Positions 58,401 to 64,000 of a stretch of 64,000 bases of DNA are shown piece by piece. Position numbers and translations under genes: made by a program. Source of the stretch: Tetracentron sinense. Lineage: Eukaryota > Streptophyta > Magnoliopsida > Trochodendrales > Trochodendraceae. The stretch lies in assembly GCA_015143295.1 (NCBI GenBank), contig CM026557.1:29111760-29175759 (forward strand), in the 5' to 3' direction. The notes beneath the pieces are model-generated. The model was not told where the DNA came from. It was given only the letters and a program-made list of their open reading frames with translations, and did not search any database. The number at the start of each line of letters is the position of its first letter. Position 1 is the first letter of the stretch.

Positions 58401-61400
58401 ACACATCCAACTCTTTCCGTTTCGACAAATACTTGGGGTTTGGTGGGGCCCATCCCCGAAGTGTTTCTCCTTCGGGCAAGATAGTAGGGGCGTATATGGC
58501 TAGATAGTGGGGGCGTATATGACTAGCAATTGCCTTAGTTATATTGATCCATCCCTTCTCTATCCTTTAACAAGTGTTACTATTTGTCATTGCGTTAATC
58601 AATGGTGAGTAGATTTCTTCCATAAGAGAAATTCTTTTCTAATTATTCAATCTGAATATAATTCGAATCTTAGTTATGGTATTTTTAAGTCTTATATTTT
58701 GTTATTATTTATTCGGAATTTATTATGTAAGAAAACTGATTGTCTGACTTTGTTTTATGTACTCTTACATTATATAACTGCACTATTTGAGCCCTATGTA
58801 ACGAGGCATGAACGACGACTTCTGTCAGGGTAAAGCTTAGCATGGACCGAGCCCTCGGTTGCCCTTTAGCATTCGCGACTGTCATTTGCTCTAGGATTCT
58901 CCCTTGGTTAGTTTTCCAATTTTTAAATTTCTTCTCATGTCCTATATTGTTAACAATTTGATTTTTTTCCTAAATTCTAAATTAGATTTATTCGGTAAAG
59001 TAGCTAATAACACCACTATAACTATCTGGAAACTACGATGCTAAATCAGTGACTGCTAAAAACGGACTATTAGTTGTTGGTTGCTTCTTTCAATTGACGT
59101 CACTAATGGTATGTCTAACCCTTTTATTTTAATTTTCTTTTATATCGTAATAATCTATTTATTCACTAATGCTTGATGTTAGTCTATAACTTAAAGTATA
59201 ATTGTTTAATTTTTTTTAGAAAATTAGGATTTTAATATTTATAGACTCGTTGGTCATAGACATCCTACTCTTTTCATTTCGACAAATACAAGGGATTTGG
59301 TGGGGCCCACCCCCAAAGTGTTTATCCTTCGAGCAAGATAGTAGGGGCGTATATGGCTAGATGGTGGGGGCATATATGGCTAGCAATTGCCTATAGTTAT
59401 ATTGATCCATCCCTTCTCTATCATTTATCAAGTGTTACTATTTGTCTCTGCAAGTTAATTAATGGTGAGTAGATTTCCTCCATAAGAGAAATTCTTTTCT
59501 TATTATTCAATCTGGATATAATTCAAATCTTAGTTTTGGTACTTTTGAGTCTTATATTTTGATATTAATCATTCAGAATTTATTATGCAAGAAAACTGAT
59601 TGTCTGACTTTGTTTTATGTACTCTTACATTATATAACTACACCATTTGAGCCCTATGTAACATGGCGTGAACGGCGACTTCTGTCAAGGTTATGCTTAG
59701 CATGGACCGAGCCCTCGACTACCCTTTAGCATTCGCGACTGCCATTTGCTCTAGGATTCTCCCTTGGTTAGTTTTCCAACTTTTAAATTTCTTCTCATGT
59801 CCTCTATTTTTAACAATTTAATTTTTTTTCTTAATTCAAAATTAGATTTATTCGGTAAAGTAGTTAACAACACCACTATAACTATCTAGAAATTACGATG
59901 CTGAATCAGTGACTGCTAAAAATGGACTATTAGGTTGCATCTTTCAATCGACGTCACTTGGTATCTCTAACCCTTTTATTTTAATTTTCTTTTGTATCGT
60001 AATAATCTCTTTATTCACTAATGCTTGATGTTAGTCTATAACTTAAAGTATAATTGTTAAATATTTTTTAGAAAATTAGGATTTTAATATTTATAGACTC
60101 GCAGGTTGTAGAAATCCTACTCTTTCCATTTTGACAAATACATGGGGTTTGGTGTTGGTGGGGCCCACCCTCAAAGTGTTTCTCCTTCAGGCAAGATTGT
60201 AGGGGCGTATATGGCTAAATGGTGGGGGCGTATCTGGCTAGCAATTGCCTATAGTTATATTGATCCAAGTAGATTTCCTCCATAATAGAAATTCTTTTCT
60301 AATTATTCAATCTGAATATAATTCAAATCATAGTTTTGGTACTTTCAGGTCTTATATTCTTATATTATTCATTCAGAATTTATTATCTAAGAAAACTAAT
60401 TGTCTGACTTTATTTTATGTACTCTTACATTGTACAACTACACAATGTGAGCCCTATGTAACGAGGCGTGAACGACGACTTCTGTCAAGGTTAAGCTTAG
60501 CATGGATCGTGCTCTCGGCTGCCCTTTAGCTTTCGCGACTGTCATTTGCTCTGGGATTCTCCCTTGGTTAGTTTACCAATTTTGAAATTTCTTATCATGT
60601 CCTATATTGTTAACTATTTGATATTTTTCTTATTTCGAATTTAGATTTATTCAGTAAAGTAGTTAATAATACCACTATAACTATCTGGAAATTACGATGC
60701 AGAATTAGTGACTGCTAAAAAATGAATATTAGTTCTTGGTTGCGTCTTTAAATCAACGTCACTAATGGTATGTCTCACCCTCTAATTTTAATTTTCTTTT
60801 GTATCGTAATAATTTATTTATTCACTAATGCTAGATGTTAGTCTATAACTTACAGTATAATAGGTAAAAAAAGTAAAAAAAAAAAAAGGATTTTACTATT
60901 TATAGACTCGTTGGTCGTACACATCCTACGCTTTCCATTTCGACAAATAGTTGGGGTTTGGTGGGACCCACTCCAATGTGTTTCTCCTTCGGGCAAGAAG
61001 GTAGGGGCGTATATGGCTAGATAGTGGGGGCGCATATGACTAGCAATTGCCTTATTTATATTGATCCATCCCTTCTCTATCCTTTGTCAAGTGTTAATAT
61101 TTGTCCTAATCAATGGTGATTAGATTTCTTCCATAAGAGAAATTCTTTTCTAATTATTCAATATGAATATAATTCGAATCTTAGTTATGGTATTTTTAAG
61201 TCTTATATTTTGTTATTTTTTATTTAGAATTTACTATGTAAGAAAATTGATTGTCTGACTTTGTTTTATGTACTCTTACTTTATAGAACTACACCATTTG
61301 AGCCCTATGTAACGAGGCGTGAACGACGACTTCTGTCAAGGTTAAGCTTAGCATGGATCATTCTCTCGGTTGCCCTTTTACTTTCGCTGCTGTTATTTGC

Positions 61401-64000
61401 TCTGGGATTCTCCCTTGATTAGTTTACCAATTTTTAAATTTCTTCTCATATCCGATAGTGTTAACAATTTGATATTTTTCTTATTTCAAAATTATATTTA
61501 TTCAGTAAAGTAGTTAACAATACCACTATAACTATCGGGAAATTACGATGCAGAATCAATGACTGCTAAAAAATGACTATTAGTTCTTGGTTGCGTCTTT
61601 AAATCAACGTCACTAATGGTATTTCTCACCCTTTTATTTTAATTTTCTTTTGTATCGTAATAAACTATTTATTCAGTAATGCTAGATGTTAGTCTATAAC
61701 TTACAGTATAATAGTTAAAAAAAGTTTTTTAAAAAATAGGATTTTACTATTTATAGACTCGTAGGTCGTACACAATCTACTCTTTCCATTTCGACAAATA
61801 CTTGGGGTTTGGTGGGGCCCACCCCCAAAGTGTTTCTCCTTCGAGCAAGATAGTAGGGGCGTATATGGTTACATAGTGGGGGCGTATATGACTAACAATT
61901 GCCTTAGTTATATTGATCCATCCCTTCTCTATCCTTTATCAAGTGTTAAAATTTGTCCTTGCGAGTTAATCAATGGTGAGTAGATTTCTTACTTCAGAGA
62001 AATTCTTTTCTAATTATTCAATCTGAATATAATTTGAATCTTAGTTGTGGTACTTTAAGTCTTATAATTTGATATTATTTATTTAGAATTTATTATGTAA
62101 TAAAAGTGATTGTCTGACTTTATTTTATGTAAGAATATTATACAACTACACCATGTAAGCCATATGTAACGAGGCATGAACGACGACTTCTGCCAAGGTT
62201 AAGCTTAGCATGGACAGTGTTCTCAGCTGCCCTTTAGGTTTCGTGACTGTCATTTACACTAGGATTCTCCCTTAGTTAGTTCCCCAATTTTTAAATATCT
62301 TCTAATGTCCTATATTTTTAACAATTTGATTTTTTTTCTTATTTCTAAATTAGATTTATTCGGTAAAGTAGTTAATAACACCACTATAGCTATCTAGAAA
62401 TTATGATGCAGAATCAATGACAGCTAAAAGGGGACTATTAGTTCTTGGTTGCATCTTTCAATCGATGTCACAAATGGCTTGTCTCACACTTTTATTTTAA
62501 TTTTATTTTGCATCGTAATAATCTATTTATTCACTAATGCTGAATGTTAGTCTATAACTTACAGTATAATAGTTTAAAAAAGTAAGAAAAAAATTAGGAT
62601 TTAACTATTTATAGACTCGTTGGTCGTACACATCCTACTCATTCCATTTCGACAAACACTTGGGGTTTGGTGGGGCCCACCCCCAAAGTGTTTCTCCTTC
62701 GGGCAAGATATTAGGGGCGTATATGGCTAGATAGTGGGGGCATATATGGCTTGCAATTGCCTTAGCTATATTGATCCATCCCTTCTCTATCATTTATCAA
62801 GTTTTAATATTTGTCCTTGCGATGGTTAGTAGATTTCCTCCATAAGAGAAATTCTTTTCTAATTATTTAATCTGAATATAATTCGAATCTTAGTTCTGGT
62901 ATTTTTAAGTCTCATATTTTGTTATTATTTATTCAGAATTTATTATGTAAGGAAACTGATTCTCTGACTTTTTTTTTATGTACTCTTTACATTATACAAC
63001 TACACCATATGAGCCCTATGAAACGAGGTGTGAACGATGACTTCTGTCAAGGTTCAGCTTAGCATGGACCGAGCCCTCGACTGCCCTTTAGCATTCGCAA
63101 CTGTCATTTGCTCTAGAATTCTCCCTTGGTTAGTTTCCCAAGATTTAAATTTCTTCTCATGTCCTACATTGTTAACAATTTGATTTTTTTCTTAATGCTA
63201 AATTAGATTTATTCAGTAAAGTAGTTAATAACACCACTATAACTATCTGGAAATTACGATGCAGAATAAGTGATTGCTAAAAATGGAATATTAGTTCTTG
63301 GTTGCGTCTTTCAATCAACGTCACTAATGGTATGTCTCACCCTTTTATTTTAATTTTCTTTTGTATCCAAATAATCTATTTATTCACTAATGCTAGATGT
63401 TAGTCTATAACTTAAATTATATTCGTTAAATTTTTTTTAGAAAATTAGGATTTTACTATTTATAGACTCGCTGGGCGTAGACATCTTACTCTTTCCATTT
63501 CGACAAATACATGGGGTTTGGTGCGGCCCACCCCCAAATTTTTTCTCCTTCAAGCAAGATATTAGGGGTGTATATGGCTAGATTGTGGGGGCGTATATGG
63601 CTAGAAATTGCCTTTAGTTATTATATTGATCCATCCCTTCTCTATCATTTATCAAGTGTTAATATTTGTCTTTGCGAGTTAATCAATGGTGAGTAGATTT
63701 CCTTCATAAGAGGAATTCTTTTCTAATCATTCAATCTGAATATAATTCGAATCTTAGTTTTGGTACTTTAATTCTTATATTTTGATATTATTCATTCAGA
63801 ATTTATTATGTAAGAAAACTGATTGTCTGACTTTATTTTATGTACTCTTACATTATACAACTACACCACGTGAGCCCTAAGTAATGAGGCGTGAACGACG
63901 ACTTCTATCAAGGTTGTTTGAATTTGTTTTATGTACTCCTACAATATACAACTACACCATGTGAACTATATTTATGTAGAGCCCTAGACTTTTTCACTTT

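Larger units (their letters stand above)
48357..64000. repeat. ~855-bp tandem satellite, 18 units, running off the right edge
   Basis: The anchor 'ggggtttggtggggcccacc' recurs near 48551, 49412, 50260, 51120, 51984, 52834, 53692, 54550, 55880, 56715, 57574, 58434, 59290, 60143, 60952, 61803, 62661 and 63512. Spacing is 809-870 bp apart from the MITE-bearing unit (1330). Units 1, 3 and 5 resemble one another ('cttgcagacatcgcac') and units 2 and 4 resemble each other ('ctcgcagacatcacac'), giving a dimeric period of about 1.71 kb at the left end. Each unit has CTATTTATAGACTCG or a close form, the GTGGGNCCCAC palindrome, and 'caatggtgagtag'. Short ORFs repeat with the period and are not conserved as genes. 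Confidence 0.93.

Noticed and set aside
48357..64000. Centromeric identity of the 855-bp satellite
   Set aside because: Sequence alone cannot place it; CENH3 data would be needed.

Overview
The window is a plant nuclear repeat block, almost certainly from an angiosperm and probably pericentromeric or other heterochromatin. I see no host gene, rRNA or tRNA gene. It holds L1-type LINEs with a C-terminal RNase H, Ty3/gypsy LTR retrotransposons whose integrase ends in a chromodomain-like tail (chromovirus, Tekay/Del-like), two unrelated satellite systems and one hAT-like MITE. The species cannot be named from this sequence.

Layout. 1-8535: four LINE fragments (A plus, B minus, C plus, D minus). 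B and C meet head to head at 5254/5255, and the poly(A) of C abuts D. 8536-9428 and 28953-29526 are two halves of a 56/57-bp satellite, split by LTR element 1 (9429-28952, plus strand, 5-bp target duplication CTATC). Element 1 carries a younger element 2 (12366-21449, minus strand, target duplication GTTTC) in its untranslated leader. 29527-35084: a diverged fourth LTR invaded by LINE E and adjoined by LINE F and a LINE 3' tail. 35085-39255: the same satellite as about 1.3-kb higher-order repeats. 39296-47214: element 3, minus strand, followed by an inverted LTR fragment to 48356. From about 48365 to the right edge: 18 tandem units of about 855 bp, with a 452-bp hAT-like MITE in one of them.

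No transposon is fully intact. LINE E is the closest, with one nonsense codon and one small frameshift near its 5' end. All three gypsy elements have frameshifts, deletions and nonsense codons, most of the last being G:C to A:T changes.

The most interesting signals lie in the LTR-element lineage. (1) All three gypsy elements carry a GT-AG segment (123, 137 and 148 bp) between Gag and protease; its removal joins gag and pol in frame at the same codon in each. (2) Every sufficiently preserved LTR encodes a 39-45-residue acidic micro-ORF starting MSAG. Its frame survives between diverged LTRs with multiple-of-three indels and many silent changes. (3) A conserved hairpin sits just upstream of that micro-ORF. 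(4) Each LTR family has its own short, often palindromic tandem module at one equivalent promoter-proximal position, and copy number differs between the two LTRs of a single element. Together these suggest a retrotransposon lineage using RNA splicing and an LTR-encoded peptide, which is inference pending transcript data.
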